DNA from: Desmodus rotundus
Taxonomy: Eukaryota > Chordata > Mammalia > Chiroptera > Phyllostomidae
Length of the DNA: 64,000 nucleotides
Reading direction: 5' to 3'
Assembly (NCBI RefSeq): GCF_022682495.2
Contig: NC_071393.1
Span: forward strand, 100,863,010-100,927,009
The notes under the pieces were generated by a model, which worked only from the letters and a program-made list of their open reading frames with translations, searched no databases and had not been told where the DNA came from. This document shows, piece after piece, positions 1 to 12,964 of the stretch; the stretch's first letter is position 1; every line of letters starts with the position of its first letter. Both the position numbers and the translations under genes were made by a program.

Positions 1-780
1 CTAAGAATCCTAGAATTTTGGAATTAGAAAGAAAATTCAGCAGTATGTAACAAGAACCATAATGGTGCTCATACCCTTTGTTTCAGTCAATCACTCCACC
101 AAATTTCAAAGAAATGTCACTTTTTAACAAACCCACAAATATATGAGTACATTCTCAAAGATGTTCACTCTAGTACAATTTTTTTATAAAAGGAAAAAAT
201 TGAGAAACCATCAAGATGTTCAACATTTATTGGCCTGGCTTTGAATGTTAGGGTACATTAACTTGAAGAAATATTATGCAGTCCTAAAATAATTATAAAA
301 GCTACATACATTCACAAATGTTTATTGAATGCCTACTGTGTATCTGTGCTCCTATATAATAAAGGAATATGCAGATTTCAAATCTATGTATTTTCTTATG
401 TCAGCTATATGGAGGGAAATTTGCAGAAATGTTTTTAGTTGGTGGGGTAAAGGATAATTTATAAGTGTCCTTAAAAAAACATGTCACATTGTCTTGTGTT
501 AGGTAATATATGTAAAAAATATGATAGGAGTACAAAGGTGCTGCCAGCTTTGGGAAAGATGTCTCAGAGCGAAAGAGTGACTGTTTATTCTTGGTTAATC
601 TATTTATTGAATAACTACTTCATGCTAAGAATTACAGCAGGGCTAAGACAGACACCTCCTCACAATTTTCAGTAAGATCTATGTTTTACTTTAACCTTTT
701 AGTTAATAAGTATTTGAATTTTAAAAGTCACCTTTAAAATAATCTATGCTAATTTCCTTCTTTCCTATCTCCCTCCTCCC
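1..780. other. Unassigned intergenic sequence
   Basis: AT-rich sequence with no recognisable gene, RNA or repeat. The only longer frame (64 codons near 481) has no family resemblance and lies in ordinary AT-rich DNA. Confidence 0.5.
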
Positions 781-784
781 AAAA

Positions 785-905
785 CACTTGTTACAGGCAT
801 AGAATTTAAGTTACAGGGATGATTTTGCCTGAGGTCACACAGCCTATTTGCAACAAACCTGATTTAGAATCTGATTCTTGGTTTTCCAGCTACCTCACCC
901 CCATG
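785..905 (-). repeat. MIR-like SINE fragment
   Basis: The stretch reading 'gcctgaggtcacacagcc' and the following bases resemble the antisense core of MIR (the 'aggtcacacagctagtaag' block). The copy is short and strongly diverged, so the family call is tentative. Confidence 0.45.
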
Positions 906-1021
906 TTTCTCTTGTGATCCTCACATCTTTCATAAATATTTGATGGAACAATAACGGAAGATGAAATAAGTCCTTAGAACCATGATTTAGCGATATTGGG
1001 CAGAAAGTGAGAGTGATCTAT

Positions 1022-1168
1022 ACCTGTGCTTCTCAAACTCTGTGGCACATAAGAATCACCCACAGTTCTTGTCCAAATGCAGATTTTGATTCTGTATTCT
1101 GGGGCGGGGCTTGAGATTCTGTATTTCTTACAAGCTCCCAGGTGATGCTAACTTCACCTATTCTTAAG
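1022..1168 (+). mobile_element. MER5A-like nonautonomous hAT-Charlie element
   Basis: The head 'tgcttctcaaactctgtgg', the central GC-rich 'ggggcggggcttgagattct' and the tail 'caagctcccaggtgatgcta' occur in the order and spacing of MER5A, a short nonautonomous DNA transposon of placental mammals. The copy is diverged and encodes nothing. Confidence 0.65.
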
Positions 1169-1524
1169 TAACAAAAATCTAAAGGATTGAAGCTGTCCCG
1201 GTACTGAAGAAATTCAAGATTATGTTCTAGCCAGTGTTCTCTCTAGTTTTATCAGTGGGGAAGTACATGAAGATGTCAATATTTTACATAGTCTATGTTT
1301 TCCATCCCTAGCTGCTGGTGCCTTTCCCCTGTCTTTCTCAGCACTTACTCCAGAGCTGAGCCTCTCTCGCACCATGTGCCCATGAAGGTCAGGAAAAGTA
1401 TTCTAGAACCTTTCCACGGAGAGGTAATGGAATGAGACTTTACACCTGGGTCGTTTGACCCCCAAGCCCTTGCTCTGAACTGCTGTGATGCACAGCCCCC
1501 ATCCTGTGCCCCCCATCACCAGTG

Positions 1525-1750
1525 GTCAAGGGCCAGGGGTCTGGAGTCAACACCAAACCTGAGCTGAAGCCCCACTGAGCATTTGATATGAGGGCAAATC
1601 ACTTCATCTGTTTGCATTTCTATTTCTTTACCTATAAATGTGGATAATAATAACACTGATCTTGTTGGGTGGTTGTGTAGATTAAATGAAATCACATACA
1701 CAAATAACTTACTTCAGCATCTAGCTTGATGTGAGTAGTCAATAAAAGTA
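1525..1750 (+). repeat. MIR SINE, sense
   Basis: Matches MIR in order: 'gtctggagtcaacaccaaac' head, the 'aaatcacttcatctg' core, 'tttacctataaatgtggat', 'gttgggtggttgtgtagatt', and an end close to 'gtagtcaataaaagtag'. It is nearly full length and old. Confidence 0.7.
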
Positions 1751-1834
1751 GATATTATCTTGGTTAGTTGGGTCTGAATCTCATTCTGAATTCCTCTTCT
1801 AGGGAAGTTCATACAAGCCTAGTGCCTAAGGCAG

Positions 1835-2200
1835 ACATGATATTAAACAGTTATATTTATTTTAAGTTAATATTTAATTGAACATACTCTAAATAGAAAT
1901 GAATACAAATATATGAATAAAATGTTAAATAAATAAAAATGAAAACATATAAAGCACGTACATATACAAATGTGCATTTTAATTTGAACATATTTATAAT
2001 TTAAATAATTAGTGATTTAATGAAACATTTACATAAAATTATATGAATATATGGATAAGATATAAATTAGTGATAACTCTATAAGTATATAAAGTTATAA
2101 TGAAAATGTAATATAATTTAAATCATTTAACTTTAAATAGTATAACAAAATTATTTAAGTAAATATATATGTGCAACAATTGCTAGTGCTTAAGTGTTTC
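1835..2200. repeat. AT-rich low-complexity stretch
   Basis: About 360 bases are almost entirely A and T with scattered TTTAAT, ATATAT and AATAAAAT motifs and no unit repeated in register. It could be a decayed A/T-rich retroelement tail or matrix-attachment-like DNA; nothing decides between these. Confidence 0.6.
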
Positions 2201-3200
2201 TCAATAATATGAGCACACAGAAGACGGTATAGCTAACTTACTTGCTGGGATGATAGTAGAGAGAACTTTTTAGCTGAGTCTTGGAAGATTAGTCTGAGGG
2301 GGAACAAGCACCCTGGGGTGAGGATCTGGGTGAGGAGCGCAATAGGCAATAAAGCCGTGATGAAGATCCGTGCGAGTTTGTAAAGAGCCCCTGAATCATG
2401 GCATTTATCTATGGACGTGGAGGGCTACGGGGGGTGGTTTTGAGCAGACCAAGCCTGTGATTAGACGTGTGTTTTAGCAAGTAAGCCTGGAGGGTCTGCT
2501 TCCTTCAAGGGTCTGAACTCTTTTCCAAGCATCCTCAAACCCTGCCATGGCCTTTCAGGATGGCCTTAGCCAATAGAAAGGTAAGGGGGAAGCAGTCACT
2601 GTGTAATTGGGTATTTTTCACTCAGTGTTCTCTGGTTACTAACATTGAACCTTTAGTGGTAGGGTTTGAGGCATTTTTCCTGCAGAGGAAAAAAGGCAGG
2701 GGGGAGTCAAAGATGGGAAAAAAAAAAAGAAAAGAGGTAACACAGAGAAGTGCCTTTCTTATGTTGCTATTGTTAACTACTAGTTTCTTTTCCTTAGAAA
2801 TCCTTCCCCATAACCTGACCTTGAAAAGAATGAACTCTGAATGTTGCAGGAGTGTTTGTGATTGAGTGACATGTAAAGACTAAGGTAGAATGCTGTGTTG
2901 ATGGAGGGAAATTTTAATTCTCTTCCTTCATCTCTGGCGAACTCCTGCAGTTGGGAAAGAAATGGAAATATTTTCTTTAAAAGGAAACATTCTAAAATTA
3001 GAATCTGATGAAATCCCTCCTATCATTTCCAAAAGGAATCACTTTATAGGCTGTTTGTTGGCAATCAGATGTATATCTGCATATTTTTATTGGACTTTGT
3101 CACAGGAATAGCATCTTAAAGTCTTATTCCACAACATATGCAAAAATGAATGATAATTAAACTTGACAGTCCCTTTTATCTCAGGATCCTAAGCTTCCAA
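2201..3200. other. Unassigned intergenic sequence
   Basis: No repeat family is recognised. A 101-codon forward frame from 2560 includes a Lys/Arg run encoded by a purine-rich patch ('gggaaaaaaaaaaagaaaag') and shows no domain, so I treat it as chance. Confidence 0.45.
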
Positions 3201-3204
3201 ACAT

Positions 3205-3320
3205 TAATTAATACAGACTCACAACACCCTGTGAGGTAGGTAAATATCACTTCCTATTTTATGGGTGAGGAAGATGATAATAAGGAGATTAAGAAATTCG
3301 CCCCCAAACAAGGTGAGTTT
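3205..3320 (-). repeat. MIR SINE fragment, antisense
   Basis: Contains 'caccctgtgaggtaggtaaa' followed by 'attttatgggtgaggaag', the antisense MIR core, then a short stretch resembling the antisense 'agaggttaagtaacttgccc' block. Confidence 0.65.
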
Positions 3321-3764
3321 GTAGATATGGGGGAGACAAACATAATAATTGCTAAACTAGGATAAAAAGCCTTTATTCATCTTTTTTAAATGATCTTACA
3401 GGAGTGAATCATGGCTTTTTCACTTCCAAGTTACCTAAGAACCTAGAGATCACCCCCCAAAATTTTTAAATGACAATACAGTTTTCAAAAAGGGAGAGTC
3501 TCACATTTATGTGTATGAATCTTCATCAGTTAACAGAACCTCAGGAGAGTAGTGTTTTGTTCCTTGATCAATTTGCACCTGCATTATAACCTTTTCCAAG
3601 AAGGTGTGGAGCGTGTTATTATTTGCAATACTCTCTTCTAAATCTTTCCTGTATGTAGATCTATACAGTGTAGGACACTCCTATGACAATCCTTTGCTGC
3701 CTTGGATGAGAATGAATCATTTCATACCACTTGTTAGGATGTAGGGTTCTGGTGCACTAGCAAT
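3321..3764. other. Unassigned intergenic sequence
   Basis: Between two antisense MIR copies I see no further repeat or gene. Confidence 0.4.
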
Positions 3765-4010
3765 ACTAACTATACTTTATTGAGCACTTATTATGTGATA
3801 CTCTGCTAAAGCTCAACATTATTCACATTTATTATTTAAATTCTGTGAAGAATGTCCTATCTCCATTTTACAGATAGGAAATTAGAAGCTTCAGTACATT
3901 AGGAAACTTGCTTAGTCAGGATGACATATCCAGAAGGTGGTAAAGCCTGTTCCCTGTCCTGAGAGTGTCTGACCCCAGAACCCAACTATTCTGAAAACCA
4001 ATCCTGAGCA
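3765..4010 (-). repeat. MIR SINE, antisense
   Basis: Begins 'tttattgagcacttattatg', passes through 'ctccattttacagatagg' and ends near 'agtgtctgaccccagaac', which is the full antisense MIR order. It is diverged and noncoding. Confidence 0.7.
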
Positions 4011-6980
4011 CTAACACCAGCTCATTAGATTTCCTTCCTAAGAAATAACAGGACTTCATATACATGTCTTTTTTCTGTGCTCTAGTTTCTTTTACAATGA
4101 GGTTAAATATTTGACACACTTTTTTTTTTTTTACCTGGCCAAAAAAGTGGTAATGGAAATATGTAAGGTGGCTACAGGCCCAGATCTAGACTTTGTAGGA
4201 GGGTTGGAAACAACTATAGCAAAGCATTAACTTCAGAATGTTTCCTGATCCCTGGAGTTCTCATTTTTCTTCCCAGAATGGGGTGAGTATTTTACTCTTC
4301 ACTGGTAGTCTCTGCCTCCCGTACCACACCAAGAATCTCCCCAGAGTACATACTTGCTGGTAGTTGTCAAAAGTTCATTTTGTTGTTCCAAAGCCTCTTC
4401 TGTCTGATACTCCATTTTGGTTCCCTTTCCTTTTTGACTCCTCCATGAAAAGTTGGCAATGTCTGAAGATTCATGCTCTCCTGCTCATGAGGACATTCCA
4501 GCTCTGTTACTATTTACTGTGTTGGTTCCATGGAGGACTTTTCTAGGTTGTTTGTTTTGCTAGAAGATTGGTAAATGATGTGTTTCAGAAGTGACATTTT
4601 GACTTGCAGGGGCCAGGCAATCTGGACACGGAGAGAATTTCTATAAATCCCACATGTTTTTCTGTATTTCAATGCTGTCATCTTAAAATGCAGCATCTGT
4701 AGCATAAAACTGCCAAAGAAGGTCATATTTTTATTTTTACCAATAATTCTAGGCGACCTGCTTTTGCCTAGATCCAACAACTTGGATTATTTACTGACTT
4801 TTCTATTAAATTGGGTCATTCTTTCTGAACATTAGAGATTGGATGTAGTATAAAATATCTCCTTGGCACTACCACTTAAAAATGTATACACATGCTGCTT
4901 CCAGAAAACAGTCTTCTTGAAGAACAAGGTGGAAAGTTAAAGGCAGCTTTAATTTTAACTTAAGACACTTACAATATTACACCAGCAAAGAAGAATTCAC
5001 CAACAGCTGCGTGGCTGGGAGACCAAGGGACTGATGAAACCTGTCACACGGACAACATCTAGCTCTTTGAATGGTCGGTGTGCACTGCAGTTTGAGATAA
5101 GTCTGTTACCGGATGAGCCAACTTCAAAGACAGTGGTGGGCGTGCAGAGGATAGTAGGAGGTGTGGAAGCCTCAAGGCTTCAAAGAAAGTTGGTTAGTTT
5201 TAAGAAAATCATTAAAATTCACTGGATGCAGATATTTTGAGGTATGTTGATAAGGACCTAACAATTATTTTCCCCCCTTTTTTGGTGACATTAGTATGCA
5301 AAGACAGATTAAGTAAATAATGCAAATTAATTGCTTTTATATTTAAACAGAAGAGTACTTCAAATGCAAATAGGAGACATCCTGTCTACAAGGATTTTTA
5401 GCCAATTGCTTGATGCATGTGGTTGCAAAGAGGATTGAGTATTGTCCAAGAGGCACAGATGGGATGATTTAGGCACAAACAACTTCGATTTTGTTACTTC
5501 TGTGCAAACTCTTGGACATACCTGCCTTTATAAAAATTATATTCTTAATGTACATATGAAAAGCCTTAAATACACATCAAGAAATGATACAGAAAGCAGT
5601 TTCTTGGATAATAGCGAGAGTTATTAAACTTTAATATATTACAGATCCATATTCTTTACAGATTTGTTATAATTTAGGAGCTAAATGTTGACAGTTCCTA
5701 GTTATAGAACTTTTACTTAAGATTTCTATTAAAATACTATTTACCACCTGATTTGAAGCAGCAATTTCTAGGATTCTTTCTTTTTTTTTAAGCACACATA
5801 TTGTGAATGCACTAAAAGATAGATTCAGCTTAAAGTGCTTTTAATACTAGGACACTCTCATGCTTGAAATGTTTTAAAAACTTTTTCCTGAGCCCCCAAA
5901 TGCCCACTGAAGCGTTTGTTTGCCTTTCCTCCTTGCATTATTCCAGGGGGTGGAGAACCGTGTTTGTGGCCCAGCTCTAGTAATGACTAGGATTTCGTGA
6001 CACACATATTTGTATACTACTCTCGCTTCTGGTTTGAACTGACTTTCCTATTCTTGTTTGCTTTTTAAATTTGTTAATATTAAAATTTTTAATTTCAAAT
6101 AATTTTCTTTAAACTTTTACTTAATGTTATCATAAGCTACTCTAGAAAATCTTTTTTTTAAACCAAGTAGCAAATCAATGAGTGAAACAAAAAATACCAA
6201 TGTTTTCACACCTACAGCTGACTCAAATGCCAAAGGTTCAACTCTGCTTTTTTGCAGAGATGGCAAAAGAAGTTACAGGGTTGCCTAGATTTCCAAGGGT
6301 AAAGGAGCATTAGAAATAATATTACTGTAAATGAATAACTTATCCTGGTCATAATGAGGATAATTATTTGTGTGTATCTTTATCCCTCTGGGATATGAAA
6401 TAATTGCTTTGGTGCTCTGCCAAGTAACATTTAGATATTGTTATTGGTTGAAACAAAATGAAAATCTTTCTCTGGCCTCCTCCAGTGTGTCCATATGCAA
6501 AGGAAGATACAGAGAAGGTAACACCCACATTCGCATTTACTAAGGGATTCCAAATAATGCCCTAAATGACTATTTTGGAGCTCAGTTACATGCAGGTGCT
6601 AGGAGGATTTATGCTCTGAATGCCTGAAATACTTTCTCCACTGAGGGGAGATTATTAAGTACTAGTGAGCCAGAGTGTTTGGTGCCAATACTAACCATTA
6701 ACTTTTGGCTCCGAGCCATGACTGTCTACTCTGCAGTGGATTCTGCCACCAAGGGGAAGGTCATTAAGGGCTGTTCTTTATTCTCGTTAGTATGTTCCAA
6801 CATAATTAACAGAAGTTGTTCACCAGATGGTTTCCTTCCTGTCAGCAAGTACCTCCAGCTTAATGGGCTATGCAGGATTCTTTACTTTAAGTGGGTGAGG
6901 CGGGAAGCAAATTTAAAATATATCATCTTTGATCCTCCCACTTCTAATTAGTTCTAAAGGTTTTAGATAATAATGTAAAG
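4011..6980. other. Unassigned intergenic sequence
   Basis: Nearly 3 kb with no interspersed repeat I can name. Short frames (up to 90 codons, for example 6679-6951 forward) lack domains, splice context or composition shift. A T-run at 4121-4132 is followed by 'acctggcc'. Diverged repeats could be hidden here; a library search would settle it. Confidence 0.45.
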
Positions 6981-6984
6981 GGGG

Positions 6985-7350
6985 CAGGGAATGAAATTAT
7001 TCTAAAAATCAAAGAATCACAGAAGGCCAACAGGAGTTTATACACACCATTGGGTGTTTCTTCCTCCACTCTGAATCTGTGCCCAGCACCAAGAAAAGAG
7101 CAGAAACTATTGTCAGCCTACTACTGAAATATGTTCATAGAACCTTAGAGCTGAAATAGATTTAAAACCTGGTAATAAAACTCAGTAAATACTTACTTTG
7201 TTCCCACTGAGTCTCAGAACTTGTACTGGGTGCTGGGGACCTGCAGCAAGACCTTGCCCCACTTGTCCCAGAGGTTGGAGAGTACAGGGGGCTTCAGACA
7301 TGTAGACAGGCAATTTACAGTAGAGCTTGGTGAGTACAGAACTGTATGAG
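6985..7350. repeat. Probable old MIR3/L2-class fragments
   Basis: 'catagaaccttagagctgaa' resembles the start of antisense MIR3-type copies. 'taaatacttactttgttccc' and 'gtactgggtgctggggacct' resemble a common ancient mammalian repeat built around 'ggcgctggggatacagc'. Divergence is too high for a firm family or strand. Confidence 0.35.
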
Positions 7351-7379
7351 ACATTGTTGGCTTTCAACCCCAGAGCCAT

Positions 7380-7680
7380 TTCTTCTTCCTGTGAAATAAA
7401 CCTTGATCTTGCCCTCTCTTGCCCATGGCATTGGGTGCAAAGCGGTTCTGTTCTAAGCCAATCTTAGCTGTTCCATTCCCCTTGCCAGTGTTTGGTTTGT
7501 GAGTTGGACATGTGAGCCACCTCTGGCCAGTGAATCATGAAGGGAGGCTTGATTGGGAGCTTCTGGGAAAGGATTTCTTCTTGCTCTTAAGAAAGCACCA
7601 GAAGATATGGCCTCCTTTTCTTTCATCGTTGAGGTTGGAGTATTAGGAATCATCCAGCTATATGGTATAAAGCATCATAA
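7380..7680. repeat. Old interspersed repeat, family not assigned
   Basis: The composition and phrases such as 'ggacatgtgagccacctctg' and 'cagtgaatcatgaagggagg' resemble ancient mammalian DNA-transposon or LTR relics. I cannot name it, and single-copy sequence remains possible. Confidence 0.3.
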
Positions 7681-8195
7681 AACACATTCTAGTTGCTCAA
7701 ATTAAGTGGTTTCCCTCTAAACTCATCATGTTCAGGAAGTGTTTCTATTATAAGGAAAATACTAAAACGTCTTATCCATTATCTCAAATGATTATTATAA
7801 CAATCTTGTGGATCACATGAGTCAGAAACCATCCTCTTTGTCTGAAAAATACTACTCTTGCCTTTTTTTTTTTTTTTTTTAGTTTTTATCCTGGAATTCT
7901 AAATTTGGTTGCATTTCCTCTATATCTTTACATGGAGAAATATTTGAAGTAAGGTAAAAGAAGTACTTTCTAATTAGATAAAATGATATTAAATATCAGT
8001 CAAGACTACTAATGATCAGATTTTGGGGAATAGCAAAAGCCTTCTAGCTTCACGCTCTGCATGTCATCATGCCGCCCAGGAAGGGCTGCAACGATGAGGA
8101 ATGGGCTAGAAGGCCATGCTAGAAAAACAACGGCCGGGGTGGTTCCAGGCTTAATCATCATGAGGTATAGTTCAGTTGTGCAGACAATTTCACTC
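7681..8195. other. Unassigned sequence with a T tract
   Basis: A pure T run at 7862-7880 could be the A-tail of a decayed minus-strand retroposon, but no body is recognisable on its far side. Nothing else is seen. Confidence 0.4.
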
Positions 8196-8197
8196 AT

Positions 8198-8600
8198 TCA
8201 CTATAGCTGTTGGGACTCCTTTTTTTGCAAGTGACAGAAAGCCCAACTCCATTGGTTGAAGCAAATGGGGATGGTTATATCCAACGATTATGTCTAGGGT
8301 TTCTCCATGTACCTTTCATCTTCCTGCACAAACAGCTCACATACAAGGCATGTTCTCCTTATGATAAAAGCAGAAGTGCAGCAAGAGAGTAAGCTCAACT
8401 GTGCAAATATACTCCAACTTCTTTTATATCATATAATTATTCATTTGGAGTCAACACCATTCAAGCGTAGCCTTTATCAGCCAAATCTCAGCCACCAGCA
8501 GAAATGTGGGCAAGAAACAAATGCTTGTTGCTATAAGCTAACTGAATCTTGGAATAATTTGTTATATGGCAGGACTAGAACATGAGCTAACTGATACAGT
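8198..8600 (+). repeat. Old interspersed repeat, first of three similar copies
   Basis: 'tgcaagtgacagaaagccca' followed by 'actccattggttgaagc' resembles an ancient family whose members read 'caagcaacagaaa...caagctggcttaaac'. Related heads occur near 14500 and 38590. The subclass is not assigned. Confidence 0.35.
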
Positions 8601-9212
8601 CCACTCCTTCCTTTACCCATCCCTATGCCAATATGAAGGCAGAGTGTTGAAAGGTGATTGGGTAAGCCTAGATTGTGAGGTCTGCTGTTGGAACCCAGTG
8701 GTGGAGCTGACTCACCTTTGGTGTAAAGGCTGAAAGGGCAAAGAAATAAGGACACTATTAGTGAAAGAAGGTGCTGACAAACAAAAACAACAGATGTCTT
8801 CTGCACCCACCATCAGCAAAACCTGCATTTAGAGTTGGTGATAGATTGCATCAAGCTGCCACATTCTGCATGCTGAACCCTTGTAAGTAACTGATAATCT
8901 GACATGCATGTGGCAAACAACTGATCAATGAAGAGCAGATAGTAATGACGGGGGGAGAAACAACCTTTGAAAACTGCATTTTATATTGAACCCTGTGCCT
9001 AGACAGAGCAAGTAGGAAGCTTGCTGTAGTCTATGATGGTTGGGACACACCTAAAATGTGGGGTGTGGTCCTGGCCATCATATTTTAAGAGATACATAAC
9101 TAAATTGATATTTGCCATGAGTAAGGGATCCAGAAATTTTTTAAAAATGCAGGTATCTATTGGCAGAGCAGAGGTGGGGAGGATGGAATATGAATCAGGG
9201 TTAGCAAGAGCA
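8601..9212. other. Unassigned intergenic sequence
   Basis: No gene or nameable repeat is seen. Opposite-strand frames of 87-97 codons overlap at 8999-9326 and run into the neighbouring SINE, which argues against coding. Confidence 0.4.
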
Positions 9213-9227
9213 GAGATGATAATTTTT

Positions 9228-9523
9228 TTTTTTACTTTTTTTTCATCCTTACTCAAGGACATTTTTTCATTGCTCTTAGAGAGAGAGGAAGGCAGAGAGG
9301 AAGGGAAAGAGAGAAAAGATCAATGAGAGAGAGAAGCATCAGTTGGTTGCCTCTTATATGCTCCCCGACCAGGCACACACATCTGGACTGGAGATTTTAT
9401 GCACTCATTCCCAGACCAAGGATTGAACCCGCAACCTGGGTATGTGCCCTGACCAGGAATCTAAACTGCAACCTTTTGGTAATGGGACAATGCTCCAACC
9501 AACTAAGTCACACTTGCCAGGGT
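9228..9523 (-). mobile_element. VES tRNA-derived SINE (bat)
   Basis: In reverse complement this reads a tRNA-like head starting 'ccctggcaagtgtgac', a B-box-like region around 'gcgggttcaatcc', then a GA-rich body and an A-rich tail. That is the VES layout of yangochiropteran bats. Approximate target-site duplications flank it: 'gagatgataatttt' on the left and 'gagatggtaattattt' on the right. It would be mobilised by L1 proteins. Confidence 0.85.
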
Positions 9524-9602
9524 GAGATGGTAATTATTTTCAAATATCAGAAGGGCTAATGTATGGAAGAGAGATTGTGCTTTATGACCTGCAGATACAT
9601 GT

Positions 9603-9850
9603 TTTTGTGGAAAGAATATGGGCTTTGGGATTAAGGGGACACAGCGTGGTTCAAATCCAACCTTACTACCTCTTCACTGTGTGTCTTTGGCAGGTGACAT
9701 TCCCTCTCGGTGTCCGCTGCCTCATCTGTAAAATAGTGATAGATATCTCAGTGTAACTAGAGCTGATGGGGAGCTTCAAAAATAATACATGTAAGGCCTG
9801 GCCCTTCGTTTGTACTCAGTAACTGTTAGCTATTTTAATATTGGCGATGT
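9603..9850 (+). repeat. MIR SINE, sense
   Basis: Shows MIR order: 'atgggctttgggattaag', 'ggttcaaatccaacc', 'tgcctcatctgtaaaatagt', and an end near 'gtactcagtaactgttagct'. Most of the 260-bp consensus is present. Confidence 0.75.
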
Positions 9851-10420
9851 CATCTTTATTAGGACTATTATTAGTACCAATGTGTGGAGTTTACAGGAAG
9901 CCATTTTTAGCTAAGGATAATAAGGAAGAACACTTAGCACCGTCCAAAAATTGAACAAGCTTCTGAATATCATAGCGAGTCCTCTGTCCCTGGGAACTGT
10001 GCCAGCAGAGGCTTGACTTGGGGAATGGAGAATATAGGACTTTCTGGGAATGCCAAGAGGCTACATTATGTGAGTTTCTAGGGCACCTGTAACTCTGAGA
10101 TCCTAAGTTCAGTGAATTGTGAACCAGCTAAGTCCCCAACTAAGTGAACACTGAGAGGCATTATAAATAAGGAGACCAAACATCTGGATGTGCTTGGAAG
10201 AATCTTGGTTTAGACCTGTTGCTCTGGTGCAATTATGAAAGTATCCCCTTTCTGTCTCAACAGGGTCCCAGTTTAGATTTATTAATATATAATCACCCTA
10301 ATTATAACTAATTCAGTGAGTAGAAACCAAGCATACTCCTGTTATTTCTAAATAAGTTGCCCCCGACCCCCTTAGTGCCAGAATTACTCTCTTCTGGGTT
10401 CCCCTTCCTGGTGTGATAGT
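9851..10420. other. Unassigned intergenic sequence
   Basis: No gene or repeat family is recognised. Confidence 0.4.
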
Positions 10421-10424
10421 ATTA

Positions 10425-10740
10425 TCATCCTCCTATTGATTCAGCCTCACACCTTGGAAGCCCCTTCAGCATTTCTGCCTTTCTGTCCCTGCACCTTCAA
10501 TCAGCTGCCAAAGCCTTTTGATCCTACCTCCAAAGCACCTCCCGTATCTGCCCCTTCTTTTAAGTCTTACTGCTTTAATTCACGTCTTGTTACCTCTTGC
10601 CTGAGCATTGTAAAATCCTCCCATCAGTCCTGAACCTTGTACTATCCATAAACCCACTGCCCCTGGAGAGTGACTTTTAAAGCATGTCACCAATCTTGCT
10701 GATGCTTTTTATTCATCTTGATAAATAAAATTGAGTTTCT
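10425..10740 (+). repeat. L2 LINE 3' fragment
   Basis: A pyrimidine-rich stretch with 'gcctttctgtccctgcacct' and 'tacctccaaagcacctcccg' followed by thymine-rich sequence resembles the 3' portion of L2, an extinct CR1-clade LINE. The local frame of 65 codons is not an L2 ORF. Confidence 0.45.
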
Positions 10741-12960
10741 GTTGTCCAAGTCCTACTACATCATGTAAAAATGGATGGCAGGGTTTTCACCAAATATGGA
10801 GGGTACATTGAGGAGGGCGTGATTCACATGTAGAGTTATGTGGACTGCACAAAATCCCCCTGGAGGCACTTGGGAGGGCAGCTCGATGGGGCAGGTCATT
10901 AACCTTCAGAGCAGTGGAACCTGCCACTGAAGCCAGCCTGCGTGACTCCTGCTTGGAAGAGACAAAGCTAACAAAATCAGTCATGGGCAAAAAGACAACA
11001 AACAATGGTTTCCAATCTGAGCCCAAATTGAGTATTTAAGGGCAGGTTCTCTGAATTTCAGATGCTGATTTGTAATAGATACTGATTTTCCATGGAGTTG
11101 CTTCTTTCATGGACAATTTGATGGAGCATTTTCTGGAGTTATTTACACAATGTTGGTGAATGATTGCCTTGAGCAATACCAGAGAGACCAGCCAGAACAG
11201 AAAAAACTGCCAACTGCTTGGATAGACATTGACAGTCTTCTGAGGTGTTCATTCCCTCAGACTCCAGTGATGCTGTGTACACTGTGCAGACCACCTTATG
11301 GCTCTCACCTGGGTCTATATTCCCCTTCTTCCTGAACTGGGGCTCAGGTGTCTTCTTCAGGAGAAGTACTCACCCATCACCTCTAATGGTGGGAGGGCTT
11401 GCCCTCAGTAAGCACTCTGCTCAAAGCCACTCCCTCCGTAAGATTGCAAGCTTCTCCCAGGACCATTCATTTTCCCCCTGACCACTTTTCACTGCATGTT
11501 ATTTATTTTCAAATATAGCTATTTGCTCTATACATGTCTTTTAACTTGTAAGCCTCAGAGAAGATAAATAATGTTCTATTCATCTTGGTATTATCTTTAG
11601 TGGTTTTCACATGGAGATTTTCAATAGGTATTGAAATGACATTTTAAAAGAGCATCTGCGCTGGGTTGGCAATCATGCAGTTACGAAGTGTCCCCTAAAA
11701 AGGAGACCGTAAATGCAATACTGTATCATTATTTGATTGGGAGAGGAGAACACCTTTGCTCTTCTTGCTGGCGAAATCTATTTGTTTCGTATTTAACAAA
11801 TTATAAGAGGACAATAACCAACTTTTTGAACTGAAGTTTCAGAAATTTTTGAAAAGCTGTGAATGCCAGAAAATACTGAATATAAAATGAATCCTAATAC
11901 TTAATTCTTGATTGTCCTAATGCTTGAGTTCTTAAATTTGGCCAGCGATGTGTGGAATCTGCTAAATGTATGCCTGCTGGAGCAACTTATTATGCTACTC
12001 ACCTAGTTTGGGCAATAACTCTAGAGAGTATCAAATCTTCAGCAAAGTCGTTGGCCCCAATCTAAGCAATTTCGAATTACCTTATGGGTTCCAGTCAGTG
12101 GGATATCAGATTGCTTCCTGTGCAGAACGCAGGTTTAAACCAAGAACCACAAGGGCCTATCTTTGAAGCATGAAACACTTGGACATTAAAACTTCTTTTT
12201 GGCACCATACCTTGGGTCAGAAATCTGCATTTTCAGCACACATCACCTGGGATTTCTCAGCACACATGGCCGAGTTCCACATTCTCACTCAACTTCCAAG
12301 CATGCAGTCCTGTTGGAAAGTGACAGACTGGTTTGGGAGTCTTTAACAAAAGGAGAAGCAAAAAATGGGACCTCAACCAGGGGTGACCAGTGAGAAAGAT
12401 ACCTTCTTGAAGAGAGAAATTGTGGAGACCATGACAAGGGTATCAGGAAACCACTTGAACTACTGCTGGTGAAACTCAGAAAGGCATTTGCATTAGAAGA
12501 GCACAACCCAGGGGCAATTTCCAGGAAGATGGTGAATATCAGACATTGGGGGAGAATGGTTCAGGGAGAGAGGTGAAAGGGCTGTTACTAGATTGTTTGA
12601 ATTCTGGCATAGGATCCCAAGGCAAAAAGTCCTCTAGCAATAAGAGGCCCCCAATTTGAAACTGACAGAATGAAAGAGAAGAAATAATTAGGTAAACTTG
12701 CAGCCCTTAAGGAATCCTGAAAGTATACGATCAAACACAATGCTTGGTGAATTTTTAAAAAATGCTCAAGGCACTACTATTTGCCTTCTTGACCAAGTGT
12801 AACATAGGAGGGTGAGACAGAGTGGAGGGCATTGTGTGGCCTGTGGTGGAGGACTGAGAACCTGCAGGGAGCACTCAAAGGGTCCAGCAGAGTAGCTGTG
12901 TGCAGATATAATCACATCCTCCCGAAAGTCTTGCCTGCCACGCCCAGAGCTGTCAATTTC
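10741..12960. other. Unassigned sequence with possible L2 and MER5-like traces
   Basis: 11440-11630 is T-rich and could be a further L2 tail. 'aaatctgcattttcagcaca' near 12220 followed by 'catcacctgggatttct' resembles MER5-type sequence but is too short to call. A minus-strand frame of 79 codons at 10787-11026 lies in locally GC-richer sequence and has no recognisable domain. Confidence 0.35.
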
Positions 12961-12964
12961 TCCT

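Noticed and set aside
2560..2865. Forward frame of 101 codons as a small protein gene
   Set aside because: Composition follows a purine-rich patch; there is no domain, and a hydrophobic stretch alone is not evidence of coding.
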